Assembly (NCBI GenBank): GCA_963920705.1
Contig: OY987226.1
Location: forward strand, 7,690,501-7,754,500
Direction: 5' to 3'
DNA from: Odiellus spinosus
Taxonomy: Eukaryota > Arthropoda > Arachnida > Opiliones > Phalangiidae
DNA: 64,000 nt
Shown here piece after piece: positions 11,669 to 23,740 of this stretch. A program made the translations under genes and the position numbers. How positions within the stretch are numbered: position 1 is the first letter of the stretch; each line of letters starts with the position of its first letter. The notes below the pieces were generated by a model that worked only from the letters and a program-made list of their open reading frames with translations, was not told where the DNA came from and searched no databases.

Positions 11669-12447
11669 GTAGGATTGGGCATTTTCATAATTTCGGGCGA
11701 TAAAATGGGCGGTACTTTTGCATACAACCAATTTCTTACAATGAGAGATAAATATATGTGTATTAGTTAGTCCAACTGTAATCTTATGTTTAATTGGGTC
11801 TTTTGGCCTAATTTGAAAACTTATATTATATAATAATACATATTGGAGTATTGTAAATCAAAAAGACGAATAATGTCTTTAACAAATGTTTGTAAAGGCA
11901 CCTTTGACTTTCTCTACCTCAAACCCTTCTCCTTCAATGCAGCGTATAACTATAGCGTGCATTAGAAAATAAAAGGAATTGTCTTTAAATTGGTAGAGAC
12001 ATTGTGTTTTCCCCTTATATATGTTGGTACAGCGCGTGGGTGGGTTTGGCGGATTGGTTTAGAGTGGGCAATTGTTGGGCAAGCTCTCTTTTAATTCAAA
12101 ATGGAGGGGGATTAATACGAAGGGATGGCTTGTTAATATTAAAGGAGAGAAACAGGCCCTTTTTGTGGCAAAATGTGGGCGCATCCATTAGAGATGGAGA
12201 AATGGTAAGAACTCTGGCTTTTCTTTATATAGTGGTGCGCCTCTTTAAATGCTTTCATTGGCAAGGTGCCCCTTAATGTCGGTACTTTCTTAACAATAGT
12301 AAGAAAAGTTGATTCTTACTTAATTAGCGCCGTGGTCTAAGAAGTTGGTCTTTCGAAGGCTGACAGTTTGAAAATGAATATGTATAAAATAAAGCATATA
12401 TCATAGTTTTCCTATAATATAATAAATGATCATCTATCAGTTCCATT
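11669..12447. other. Non-genic spacer
   Basis: A frame open for 90 codons at 12004-12276 (plus) has no recognisable domain. I see nothing else of note. Confidence 0.35.
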
Positions 12448-12957
12448 TATGTAGATTAATATAGCTGTTAATTTATATAAATTAATATAGTTATTAATGT
12501 AGATTAATATAGTTATTAATGTAGATTAATATAGTTATTAATGTAGATTAATATAGTTATTTATATAGATTAATATAGCTATTAATTTATATAGATTAAT
12601 ATAGCTATTAATTTATGTAGATTAATATAGCTATTAATTAATATAGATTAATTTAGCTATAATTTATGTAGATTAATATAGCTATTAATTTATGTAGATT
12701 AATATAGCTATTAATTTATGTAGATTAATATAGCTGTTAATTTTTGTAGATTAATATAGCTATTAATTTATGTAGATTAATATAGCTATTAATTTACGTA
12801 GATTAATATAGCTATTAATTTATGTAGATTAATAAAGCTATTAATTTATGTAGATTAATTTAGCTATTAATTTATGTAGATTAATGTAGCTCTTAATTTA
12901 TGTAGATTAATATAGCTCTTAATTTATGTAAATTAATCTAGCTATTAATTTATCTTT
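12448..12957 (+). repeat. 22/26-bp AT-rich tandem array, about 20 copies
   Basis: The tandem unit is built around GTAGATTAATATAGCTATTA. In the left part (about 12480-12560) the period is 22 bp. Further right an extra TTTA block gives a 26-bp period. The array ends abruptly at about 12957, next to an imperfect inverted repeat (12983-13084). Confidence 0.9.
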
Positions 12958-12982
12958 TATTATTCCCGTAACTCATCTTTAC

Positions 12983-13084
12983 CGTAAACAGCAATGTGCG
13001 AAGGATAAAACACATTTACAGGGGCTATAAGAATTAGCATTATGATTTTGCGCCTGTAAAAATGTGTTTGCTGCCGCACGTTTA
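12983..13084. repeat. Imperfect inverted repeat beside the tandem array
   Basis: The arms are centred on AAAACACATTTACAGG (12983-13022) and CCTGTAAAAATGTGTTT (13052-13084), with a loop of about 29 bp. Outer pairing continues through GTGCG/CGCAC. It could be a MITE remnant or a hairpin transcript source. Nothing decides between them. Confidence 0.5.
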
Positions 13085-14419
13085 TGTCCCAGTAATAATG
13101 AAATCCCTAGAATATTTAAATTTGAAACATTTATTTCGTGATTGAAGTCCTAAAGACATTTTCAAACTATGTCAGGTTATACCTATAGTCAAATGCGAAC
13201 TAGACTCACCCTTAGGTGCGTAACATATACACAGTCTATATGCGCTATATAAAATTTCCGTATAAACTCGTAGAACTACTTTAGAGAGATATCTAGGACC
13301 CCCTATTTGAATAAAGAGCCTAACTTGAATGTTTTACGGCTGACGGAGCAAAAGTCAATATCAGGAGACACCCCTGAATACAAAATTGACTTTCCACTAG
13401 GTTGGCTTGAAATTGAAGCTATAGATGCGCGCGCCTCCAATAAATCTAAAGTAAATTCCCTTCTTATACTTGTATAGACATCGGAAAAATTAAAATCATG
13501 CGGGTTGCGTGACTAATTTAGAGTAAATAATTGTATTTGTGAGTTAAAATCAGAGTTTGAGACACAATTAGCATGATCTATGGGTTAATTACAATGTAGA
13601 TCTAGACGTATAATATAATAAAAAATCTACTACCCAGTCCAAGGTTCTGAAAAACGTAATAGAAACGTTCTCGTACAAACTTATTTACTCACCAAGGCTT
13701 TTGTAGAGATATTACTTGTCTTAGTAAATTTTATATTTATAATCTGATCTGATTAATCAGGTAGAAATGATTCGATAACTAAAGAAAACAGGTTAAATAT
13801 AAATACACTTCACCAATGACATGATTAAAAAAAATAGAAAATACATTAAATTGTTCATATGTGACGTAAGAACATACGCTGTTTAATAAAACGTATATAG
13901 CGACAATTTTGAAGGCTCTAATTGGTGGGGTAACTATAATTAAGGGAGTATTCGCAGCGATTAATTCAAATACTGCTGTTTCGATTACTATCGTTTCAAA
14001 TTTGATTAAACGTAAATTAAAACACTAATTACTAAATATAAGATTTTGTAATTCTTATTCGAATATGAGTGCAGGTCGTATTACTATATTTTACATTTTA
14101 AATATGAGGTACTTAATAATTTTTATAAAAGTTGACATCCTAGGTGAACTAATTTATAATCAGAATAATGCGAATTTTCTGTAGTTTACGTTGAAAGATC
14201 ATAGATGTCGACACTGTTAAAAAAATCGCGGTTTGGGAAACCAGCAACGATAAAAGAAATAATTAGGCCCTTTTTTAAGTTTATTGAAGTAAACTCGCCT
14301 GTTTTTTTTTTTAATCTCAGTCACTTTCTGTTCGTTTAGAGATTAAAAATAAATCTTAATCTATAATTAAGAAACGAAACAAAACTTTTCATTTCCGCTT
14401 TAGCTGCTAAGGATAGTAC
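13085..14419. other. Non-genic spacer
   Basis: AT-rich sequence with no supported gene, repeat array or RNA. Confidence 0.4.
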
Positions 14420-14755
14420 CAGAAGTAGATGAAACCCTCCTTTGAAGTCTACTACTCTAATGTTCGATATAGCCCTACTCTCTGTATGGGTAAAATTTCC
14501 AATTTTACGAGATCAGAGGGGTCCTACTTCATACCCCCTGTCTACGGAAAATTGGAAATTCTCTCTCTCCACAAACGACGACGTTTTTTGACGAACTCCA
14601 AGGCTGCTAGATATATTCGCTCGACGAACTCCCGCTTCGAAAATATCTACCGTTAGGAGGCGTTCGAATCGCGCTTTTTGAAACTAACCCATACAGAGAG
14701 GGGTAGACAAGACCAGGGAGTAATAGACTTCAAAGGAGAGTTTCATCGGCTTCTG
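14420..14755 (+). mobile_element. MITE family A, copy A3
   Basis: This 336-bp copy has the orientation of A1. Its left terminus is slightly degraded (CAGAAGTAGATGAAACC) and its right end is ATCGGCTTCTG. The flanking 7-mers, ATAGTAC and AGTGTAG, no longer match well, so this insertion looks older than A2 and A4. Open frames inside it are fortuitous. Confidence 0.9.
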
Positions 14756-16618
14756 AGTGTAGTAAAAATAGGAGTAAATAAATTTCAAGCAAAAGTTTTC
14801 GTGTACACTCGTTTATATAAAACCATTCGACTTTTTTCCAGCCTTTTGTTAATTTTTGTATTTTTTTACACATTCTATATATATATATATCATTTTGTAT
14901 TACAGAACGCGTAATCGTGTGTTTAATATATTCATATATCGCGGGGTTTTTTTCTTATTTTTTTTTTAATATATATTTAATTTTTTTTTTTATGAATACG
15001 GCAACTATATATACGAACAACTTAAAAAATACAGCAAATATTTATAGTATTTTTCAACGTTAAAGTATACTAAAGATAAAGGCGGGGAAAATTCATCTTT
15101 TAACGTCATTAGAATCAATGTTTTCCCGTATTTGACTTCGATATATTATTAACGTGAAATTAAATACTATTCTTTAGGTGTTCCTTTAGTTTTTTTTTCA
15201 CTGACCACATAAAACACACAACACGATTGTTTTTATTATTTTTTTTTTTCGTTAAAAAATAAGGTAAAAAATAAGTATTTTTATCGTATTATTAATTTCT
15301 TTGGTTTCATACTTCTTTATGAATATTTTATTTAATTAAATATTCAACGCCAGTATTCTTTACGATGACTCATAGCCTTTTGAGGATTGTATTGTAAGGA
15401 TAGGGCTAATTTTTAAACATTATAAAGCATTGCATTTCTTATTCATTTATTACGGTGAAGTTTGATTTTCATAATTGTATTTAAATTTAAAAATGATTTA
15501 AAGGTAGCCTGAAGGAAAATTCAAAAGACGAGATTTGATTGGCTCGTATCTCCTCTCCGTGTATTATGCAAAAATGATGGGGGATCTGCAAGTTTTAAAT
15601 TAATTTTCGTAATTTAACTCACTTTCTGATACATTATTTTTGTTCTAATTAAAATATTTTAAGGTCTAAGAAATCTAAATATTAAGTTCCTTCAGGCTCC
15701 CTTAAACGTTAGCCTAGAAAACAAAAAGGAAAAAAAAAAAAAAAAAAAAAAAAAATATTAGGTTCAATATCTTTTTCATTACTAATAATTTACGCTAAAA
15801 ACACCAAAATTTAAATCAAATCTACTCCGTAATTATTTATCGAGAAACATCAATGCAATTTATTAATCCTATTAAGGCAAATAAATGATTTAGGATAAAT
15901 TTTCTTTTATAATCTTTGCCTAATCATTAACCTTAGATATTAATACACTTACGTAAATCTTCCCCCATTTGCTTAAAAAATTAATTAAAAAAATTAAAGG
16001 CAGGCTCATTGCTTTATAGTTAGTTATACATAGGTTAATATTATTTTTGCAAAATATAATCAGTAAAATATTTAAATTATTCAAAAATATGGGTATAAAA
16101 TTATTAAAATATTATGCTAAATATAAGTAATTTTAAAACCGCGTTACATAAAATATTTATTTATTTACATATTTATTTGTCAATTTTTTTTTTCAATATA
16201 TAATTTCACACGATTGAGAAATTTATTTCGGCTTTGGTTTAGTTAGGTTTTCTTTTTAATTGTGACCAATATTATAATTATTACGCAAAACATATATTTT
16301 AAACTAAATTCCCAATAATATACGCTTCATAAAAATATATATTAAAATAATAATAATAACCCAAAAGGCTATGGTTCAACCTTTTGAACTGGATAAAAGC
16401 ATTTAATTTTTATTTATTTAATCACTGGAATTTGACGTTACCGGTAACTATTTTACTAATACGATTTTATAAAACCTAAAGTTTTTTTTGTTTTTTATTA
16501 TTTTAAGATAGGGTCGAATAATTTGCGCGTTTTCATTTAGGAATTTAGGGATATTCTAATGTAATTTTAAGTTTAAATAGACATGAAAATCGTGAAAAAT
16601 AAAATTGGAAATACCAGA

Positions 16619-16738
16619 TTTAAAATGAAACCGATCTCGTCAAAATCGGATAACAAATAACTAAGTTGGAAAAATTTCGAATATTTTCCAACTTCTTTAT
16701 TAATTATCCGATTTTCAAACTGTTTATTTCATTTTAAA
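16619..16738. repeat. 120-bp foldback (near-complete hairpin)
   Basis: The left arm starts TTTAAAATGAAACCGATC and the right arm ends GTTTATTTCATTTTAAA. They pair through AAATCGGATAA/TTATCCGATTTT to an apex at TTGGAAAA/TTTTCCAA, leaving about 10 unpaired bases. This is one of the most complete inverted repeats in the window and either a small foldback MITE or a hairpin-RNA source. Confidence 0.8.
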
Positions 16739-17784
16739 GCTATTTTAAACCCCACGAAATTTTTTAACCAAAAACCGAACCATTTTCCACGACATTCGTC
16801 CTTATTTAAACCAAAATAATAATGACGATACTATTCATTTTTTTTTATTTTGTACCTCATCATTTTGAAGCTTTTAATCTTAATATTGTTTGTTTTTTCC
16901 TCAACCATTAATATTGTTTCATATTTATTAGGCAAATCTCACTAACGCGACTTTTACGAAAAATAATTTTTTGGCTCTTATTTTATTTTTATGTCCCATC
17001 GATATATTTTTCTCATTTTTTCTCTCTTTTACAAAGTTAATTTCTCTTTCATATTTTTTTATTATTATTTTATTTAACCAACCCTCTTCGCGAAACTTTT
17101 CTTCCTGATAGCGTGCCACGAGATCGTTGCTACGCTCGCAATCTCTCTATAATATTACCCTAGTTACGATATAACCATATTTTTTTTTTCCAGTAGCGTA
17201 TACGTCATTAAACACAGTGCCCATTTTACATAGATGCGTGTATGTGTGTCCCTTAGTCTTCGTTATAGTTCACATGGAATAAAAAATAGGAATTTGGCGG
17301 CAGCGGCGATAACTATTAAAGCGGTAGATATATACTTAACACATTAACGCGGGGCGAAGGGTAGGAAAGGCTAGGGGCCGGTCGTAGTAATAGAATAATA
17401 CTGTAAAATTGTGGCTAAATATTAGCCGAGTTATAATTATTATACGAATTATATAAGAAAAAATTTCGTTTTGTATAAATAGAAAGTTAGCGCCTAGTTC
17501 GACACTTGTGGGACTGTCGATGAAAACGTTCGATTTTTTAAGGAGGTTTTTTTTTACTTAATTAAAAAGAATAACAACATTTTAAATCTTTTTGAGGGAA
17601 AGCGTCTAAGCGGAATTTCTAACACCTGATCATCAGTTTTAGTTAGGGTTTATAATGGTTGGAAAGGAACTATAAGTTTGTTGTTTTTATTTGATGTTTT
17701 GGTTTTAAGCTCTACCCTTCGAGCGGCTTTAGACCCGAGCTTATTTCAATTTTATCGACGTGTCTTGGAATTTGGTTTCAATTT

Positions 17785-18032
17785 CTAGATAGAGTTCAAC
17801 GAGAGCTTTTTAAAGATATGAATTTCGTCGAAATCAGGAATTTTAACCGTATCACGCCAATATTATTTTTTTGTTAAATTGGTGACGTCAAATTTGCGAC
17901 AACATTGTTAGTTTCATGGATCAGTCTTGTAGTTTTTCTTACGTCATGACTTTTTAATTCCAAAAAATTAAGAATTCCCGATTTGGACGAATTTGATTTT
18001 GTTTTGGAGATCTAATTGAGATCGGTCTAGAA
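17785..18032. repeat. Inverted repeat in the kekkon-like 3' flank
   Basis: The arms are centred on AATTTCGTCGAAATCAGG (about 17820) and CCCGATTTGGACGAATTT (about 17977). Weaker outer pairing runs between TCTAGATAGAG and CGGTCTAGA. It shares the CCGATCTC and CGTC-AAATC words with the foldback at 16.6 kb, so the two may belong to one MITE family. It lies about 165 bp downstream of the stop codon of the minus-strand receptor gene, so it is probably transcribed in its 3' UTR. It contains TGACGTCA at 17883. Confidence 0.55.
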
Positions 18033-18195
18033 TTTTAGAGCAATGTAATATACCTTGTCGACTAGTCATTGAAATTCAAGCTCCAGCCTGATGGGGGCAT
18101 ACGCGAACTTATGGTTAAACGTTTTACCGAAGCTATACGCATTGTTTGTTTATATTCACTAAAAAGGTCAATATTTCGGGGGAGTTTAAATTGGG

Positions 18196-20220
18196 CTAAA
18201 CTTCCGTTCCTTCTAGAGCCTCTTCGGCGTACCCTTCGTCGGGAGAGTACCGTCGATCGGGTGGTAGTTCGAAATGGGCGCTGTTGGGTACAACTAAAGG
18301 AGTTCTTTTCCACGTGACGGGGGGCCCTCCGTTGGGAACTTGGGACACCACGACGGCCGGGTGTGCCGGGCTGTTGAAACTGTGGTAGCTTTCGTCCTTG
18401 ACCGAAGAGGCGCACTCTGAGCAGGAATCGGACGTCCGGCAACGTTCCGTATCACAATGAAATCCATTAGTTCCCCGGGGATTGTCCGAACCCGAGGGAT
18501 TCGTCGACGAGTGGTTGGGACCACCGTTCGACAGCGAGACCGTCGTCGTCGACAACGCGTCGTACGGTTGTTGGTAACCCGCGTTGGGAAACTCGTTGGA
18601 GTAACCGTGGTAGTTTTCTTGCGGGGCGGCCCGTCGTAGGGTGGCGGCGAAAACGGGACCCTGATAGCATTGTTCTTGCAAGTGTAGCGTTTCGCGCGTG
18701 AGGGAATCGTGGACAGGGTGGCTGTAGAGGAACGCCTTGGTCGAATAAGTCGGGCCGTTGGCGTTGTTGGCTTCGTTCGCTTTGTTCGTCAAGTCCGGCG
18801 TATGTTGATCCGAGCCGTACCCGCTGCTACCCGTTTCTTGACGCGGCGTTTTGTCCGTCGTCGTTAAGTCGTTTTGCTTTTCGGCCGTGATCTCTACACC
18901 CGTTTCTTGGCGCTTGGAAGCCAGTTGTTTCAGGATACCGACTCCGTTGAATTTGCTCTCTGTCGCGTGAATGGTTCGGTAACGTAGGAGAACTATACAC
19001 GCGACTACTACTACGATCACGATAGCCAGGAACAAACCTAAGGCGATCCCTATGATCTGAGCGTTACCCCAAGCCACCGGGACGGGCGGGGCGTAAATCA
19101 CGGCTAAGGTAAAATTGGATTCCACCACCCCGGCCGGATTCTCGGCCACGCAGACGAAGGTTCCGGCGTCTTCCAAGTCGACTTCCGTCACGGTCAAGTG
19201 ACTAACGTCGCCTTCGTTAGCCGTGACGTACTTTTCGCCAATTATATTGCCTTCTTCGTCCGTGATAGTGGAAATGTTTTGCACCGGAACGCCGTCGACT
19301 TGCCAGGAAAGGGTGGCGTCCGGAACGGCCTTGACGATACACTCGAAGGTGGCGTTTTCGCCGCGCAACGCGTTCACGATCGTGACCGACGATTCGACAA
19401 CTGGCATGCAAGCGAACTCTTGAATAGCCAGCGAAATCCACGATACGTCCCTGAGCCGACGCGGCGTTTGACACCGGGGAGGTATATTGGTCGGGATATT
19501 ATTGTTCGAGATCCATACCCGCAAATCTTTCAAGTTACAGTCGCAATGCCACGGATTGTTGCTCAAAATGAACGAGTACAGAATGGGAAGATTCGAGAGT
19601 ACGTTGCTGTTCAGAACCGTTAACTTATTGCCGTTAAGCAACAAGGTGTCCATATTGCGCAAACCTCGAAAGGCTCCCGGGTTTATTTGGTCGATTTGAC
19701 AATTGCTCAAGTCCAGGAAGGTCAAAAACGTTAAATTTCCGAACGTGTTGGGAGACAGACGGCGTATGGGATTTTTTCCCATCAGCAATCTTCTGAGTAA
19801 AAATGTGTCGTTGAAAATCGATGTTGGAACGTCGACCAAGTGATTGCCCGTCAGGTCCAGCTCTACCAAGTTGCTTAATTGGTAGAAGGCGTCGGAAGCG
19901 ATCCATCGAATAGCGCAATTTACTAAGTAGATTTTCTGCAAGTTTACTAGTTTGCGATTTTGAAAGATTAGCGACGGTAACTCGCCGATGTTGTTTTCGC
20001 TCAAATCGAGTACTTGAACGTCCGGATTGATTCCGGTCGGTACGGAAGTGATGTTTTGGTTTCCACACTCGGCCGTTTGCTTCCCGCTCTTCCATTTGCA
20101 GGAACAGGGAAAGGGACAGCCCGGCGAAGAACGGACGCAAGGAGGAACCAGGCACAGCAGCAACAGTAGCAGCAAGACCACTAGCGTAGAAGCGCTACCC
20201 GGTGGAGGAACTGGTTGCAT
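18196..20220 (-). CDS. Kekkon-family LRR/Ig single-pass membrane protein
   Basis: Seen: a 674-residue intact frame. A signal peptide with a leucine run occupies residues about 12-31. An LRRNT cysteine cap follows (CPFPCSC at 35-41, C52), then about six or seven leucine-rich repeats (about 68-220) and an LRRCT cap (NNPWHCDCNLKDLRVW, with C226, C228, C250 and C271). One Ig domain (about 274-376) has C294, W306 and C357 in DAGTFVC. The transmembrane helix is at about 388-412, followed by a cytoplasmic tail of about 260 residues containing GSSGYGSDQHTPD and ending in GTEV, a class I PDZ-ligand motif. Known: this architecture is the insect Kekkon family; fly Kek1 binds and inhibits EGFR and others modulate BMP or neurotrophin-like signalling. 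Inferred: a cell-surface receptor or adhesion protein. I cannot decide which kekkon paralog it is. The whole frame is in one exon, and it is clearly richer in GC and CpG than its flanks. The start has A at -3 and opens directly into the signal peptide. Confidence 0.96.
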   Translation of the reverse strand: MQPVPPPGSASTLVVLLLLLLLCLVPPCVRSSPGCPFPCSCKWKSGKQTAECGNQNITSVPTGINPDVQVLDLSENNIGELPSLIFQNRKLVNLQKIYLVNCAIRWIASDAFYQLSNLVELDLTGNHLVDVPTSIFNDTFLLRRLLMGKNPIRRLSPNTFGNLTFLTFLDLSNCQIDQINPGAFRGLRNMDTLLLNGNKLTVLNSNVLSNLPILYSFILSNNPWHCDCNLKDLRVWISNNNIPTNIPPRCQTPRRLRDVSWISLAIQEFACMPVVESSVTIVNALRGENATFECIVKAVPDATLSWQVDGVPVQNISTITDEEGNIIGEKYVTANEGDVSHLTVTEVDLEDAGTFVCVAENPAGVVESNFTLAVIYAPPVPVAWGNAQIIGIALGLFLAIVIVVVVACIVLLRYRTIHATESKFNGVGILKQLASKRQETGVEITAEKQNDLTTTDKTPRQETGSSGYGSDQHTPDLTNKANEANNANGPTYSTKAFLYSHPVHDSLTRETLHLQEQCYQGPVFAATLRRAAPQENYHGYSNEFPNAGYQQPYDALSTTTVSLSNGGPNHSSTNPSGSDNPRGTNGFHCDTERCRTSDSCSECASSVKDESYHSFNSPAHPAVVVSQVPNGGPPVTWKRTPLVVPNSAHFELPPDRRYSPDEGYAEEALEGTEV

Positions 20221-21804
20221 TTTGGAGTATTGGCTACGTAAACAAGTACAAAAGAAATTAAATTACTACTGGTTCCTAACCGTTTGTAGTGATCAAATGA
20301 TATTTAAAACCGAAAGTGTGACTAAGTAAATAAAAGGCTATCCATAAAAAGTCCATAACATACTCCATAAAGTAATTAACGACTTATAGTAGCGTTACTA
20401 GCGTAACCCTATTCTCAAACCGAAGTGTTGACGTCATAGTTAATCTAACTTGATGGGGCCCGAGTTGAATTCAGGGGCCAGGGTCACGCATACTTGATTT
20501 CCCTCCCACTACAGAAATTCTTCGATAGAGGCCCTTCCCAATTCAATACTTACGCTAACGCCAGCCACTTTGGTGTCTGAAATCAATCGCACCCCTACGC
20601 GGATAAGATTACTCTGCTGGATATTAATTACAAAACTTTTTACAGCAGACACTAAATTTAGACTATAAACAAAAATTTTACAGAAGTTAATTTAATAATT
20701 ATAGTTTTTTACTTCATCACGTGACTTAATGAATCACGAAACCCCATATACCAAAACATTTAAACTTGAGTAACCGAAAACCTACTGCATATGAACGTGA
20801 CTTAGATACTAGCTCGGAAAATATATAGCTAAAGTTAGTTTGGTTTTTGTCATACTCACGATTTAATAGTACATTAACAAAGATAAAACGTATATTCACC
20901 CTTTTTGTCTTTTGTGAGCAAGGGCTACCCGTTTGTGGTTTGAGGAAGGTTTAAATCCCGGTTGAGCAGCATACCTCGGGTTGATATCTGTCTGTGAGAG
21001 AGAAAAGAATTCCAACCATTAACCAAAAAGGTATTTTTCGCTTCAACCCCTAACGAAACAAACTCCAACACTTCCAAAAATAAAAAGTTAGCTAATTAGG
21101 TTTTGATAAGATTAGCGCGTGATATTTCCTTCTCATGGTCAAATAGGAGGTAAGAACGGGATCTCAATTTCGTTTCGCCAAAGAAATATCTCCCAATGGT
21201 TTGTTTATAGCTTCTGTTTCCCCCTCTCTCGGGATATCTAGAAAATACGTTCGACTTTTGATTCAACTCGAACTAAACATTGTAGGGGATAGATTTATTA
21301 ACCATTCACCCTACCAAGTTTTCTCCTTCCCCTATCATTATAACATTGACACAAATACGTTAAACATAGTGTTTGCTTAAAGATGATAATGAAAATAACC
21401 CCATGGCTTGTTGTATAAACACTTATATTTAACCCAAAACAAAGATTTCTCGGCGTTAACCCAGAGTTCGCGGACATTCATTATTTCGAGTTTAGTTAGT
21501 AAGGCTTAACGAAGAGAAAAGGAATGGGATTGGTAGAATCATTTGGTAAATGACCCAGCTTCTTCACGAGGGAAAGTTTATTTCGTATTAACGGGCTGTT
21601 CGCGGACACCGTTACGACTTTGACCACGTTACCGTCGCGACAAATCCCTAGTACGCGATGGAGCCATTCTAGATCGTCTTTCCAACTGGCTGCTCTCTGA
21701 CATTCGTCCTCGTTAACGGACAGTCCCGCGAGGGCCTTTGTGCGCTGGCCGCCTATAGTAGGATCTAGGACCCAAAAGATCTAAGAATTGGACGGTGAGG
21801 GTTG

Positions 21805-21836
<32 letters not shown>

Positions 21837-23740
21837 CCCCGACTTCTTTCTTGGGAAATATATATTGTAGATACTATATATAAAATAACTCCAATGGCCG
21901 ATAGGAAACGTGTTTTCATTCCCCTAAGGCTTCTTTTTTTGTTGGAAAAGACCCGAAGATGGAACGCAACTAAAAAGAGGGGCTTTCATTCGATGTTATA
22001 ATGTTGTTCGATAGTAAGGAGGTACTTAGACACTATATTATTCGAAAAAAAGGTTTTTTTGGGTTGTCCAAATTGGTTGAAATATTTTCTACACCAATTT
22101 TTATAAGCTCAATTTTAAAGCACAAAGTTAAAATAATTGTTATACGTATTGTATTGCTCTTGGTTAAAGATTGGTAAAGAAAAAAGTGAGTAATATACTA
22201 CATTTTCATCCAAATATAATTATACACAAAGTTCAGGTGAATCATATTAAAAAAATGTCGTTAAAAATATCATCAAAACTTAAATTATATTCTCTAGTTC
22301 AAACTAACATGAAACTTTGAATATATCTTGAATACATTTCGAGAAAAATATATTTTCCATATGAGGTTGTCTATCAATCGGTCTCAGCTTCTGACCCTTG
22401 TAGTTATCAAATTATTCTTGTAGAAATTACAAAAAATACTTTAATAGACCTTAAAAAAAACTCCCTCTTCAAAGTCTCAACAATGGTAGTGCTGGGTGAA
22501 TTCGATAAGTGATTATTATTAATATTAATCTTCAGAATTAGGTAATCAGCTCCGGGAAGTCTTTTGACGATTAGCTATTTTCAACGATTACTCGCGCGTG
22601 GTATTACTCTACTAAAGTGGCATTTTTAACCCCATGTTTTTTATTTAATTTCATCTCCACGCATTTTTTCCTTTTATCAAAGTTTTCAAATTAACCGTTG
22701 AAAATAACCGAATACTTCTGCACACAGTAATTGTAATCGGTAATTGAATCTTTCCAAGTAATCCGATCCACCCAGCACTACAAGAAGGAGAAATATAGGA
22801 TGAATGGTTAAAGTTTCTTTTGGGTAACACTTCATTAGCGGGTATACTAACTCCAGATGAACAAAAAGTTTTAATTTAAAGATATATATTGGAATTTTTT
22901 AATTAAAACAAGACCTTTAAAATTTCTTTGCCCGTCTGGTAAAACTTTAAACAATTATTTTATTTTCCTATACTAGAAAAGAATTTCTCATTGTAGCTTT
23001 GAAGCGTGGCGTATTTTTTTTTTTTTTTTTTTTTTTTTTCTATCGGTGGTCGAGGGTCCGAACGTCGTATCAATTACTAAGGAGGATCAAATTCCCCGGG
23101 ACAGCATTACCGATCCCAACTCACCCTAAGAGGGCCGTTTCTTTCCTTCACGCGAGTCATGGTATTGGATCTCCCATTAAAAAAAAACGAACGGTGCAAG
23201 GGGGATTTTATTTTACAACTGGCACTGATGGGATTAGATTCCCTACAAGTTCGAGATTGGGATTGTACGTATACGTATACAACGTATTTGAGTCGATGAA
23301 ATGGTGTTAGACGAAGCGGATAAAGGTGGTAGATGGGGCTGTTTGGAAAACCATCCTTTTCTGTATCGCGTTCATTGACTCTGGTAAGTCAAATGGATGG
23401 AATATTGTGAAATACGATGGGATATATACATTCAATACGGCACACCTGAATGAACACCAAACCCGGTTGGAGATACATAAAGCCGGACATGACAAAACAT
23501 AATATATAGGTGTCTGATAAATGTGTCTGTGGTTTAAAGTTATATTTTATTTTGAAATAGGGTGTTCGATACCAAAAATGATACCACCCTTGTTTTATTC
23601 CTTTATAATGGGGAGCGTTACGTGAGCGATGCAATTGTTTTCAAAGTTATTTTTTCGTGGTATGATATTACCAGAAGGAGAAAATAAAGAGAAGGGAGAC
23701 ACTAATATCGTAGTAAGCTAATTGTAAGAGTCTGAAGGTA
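20221..23740. other. Upstream flank of the kekkon-like gene
   Basis: It should hold the promoter and 5' UTR of the minus-strand receptor, but I could not fix either. It contains an A31 tract (21805-21835) and a T26 tract (23014-23039). The piece at 20.92-21.0 kb has a B-box-like word (GGTTTAAATCC) without a convincing tRNA fold. Short frames here carry no recognisable domain. Confidence 0.35.

Larger units (their letters stand above)
14756..18195. other. Very AT-rich region downstream of the kekkon-like gene
   Basis: Extremely AT-rich from about 14.8 to 17.1 kb, with an A26 tract at 15730-15755 and frequent T-runs. It contains two inverted repeats (listed separately). Part of the right end is expected to be the 3' UTR of the minus-strand kekkon-like gene. 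I could not pick its polyadenylation site with confidence. Confidence 0.45.

Noticed and set aside
14429-14914. Frames of 75 and 78 codons as genes
   Set aside because: They start inside MITE A3; the second runs out into low-complexity AT DNA.
18062-19623. Antisense and shifted frames of up to 173 codons within the kekkon-like gene region
   Set aside because: They are alternative-frame shadows of the 674-residue coding region, with unusual composition and no domains.
20925-21000. tRNA-derived SINE or tRNA (word GGTTTAAATCC)
   Set aside because: There is a B-box-like match only. No A box at the right spacing and no cloverleaf could be folded by eye.
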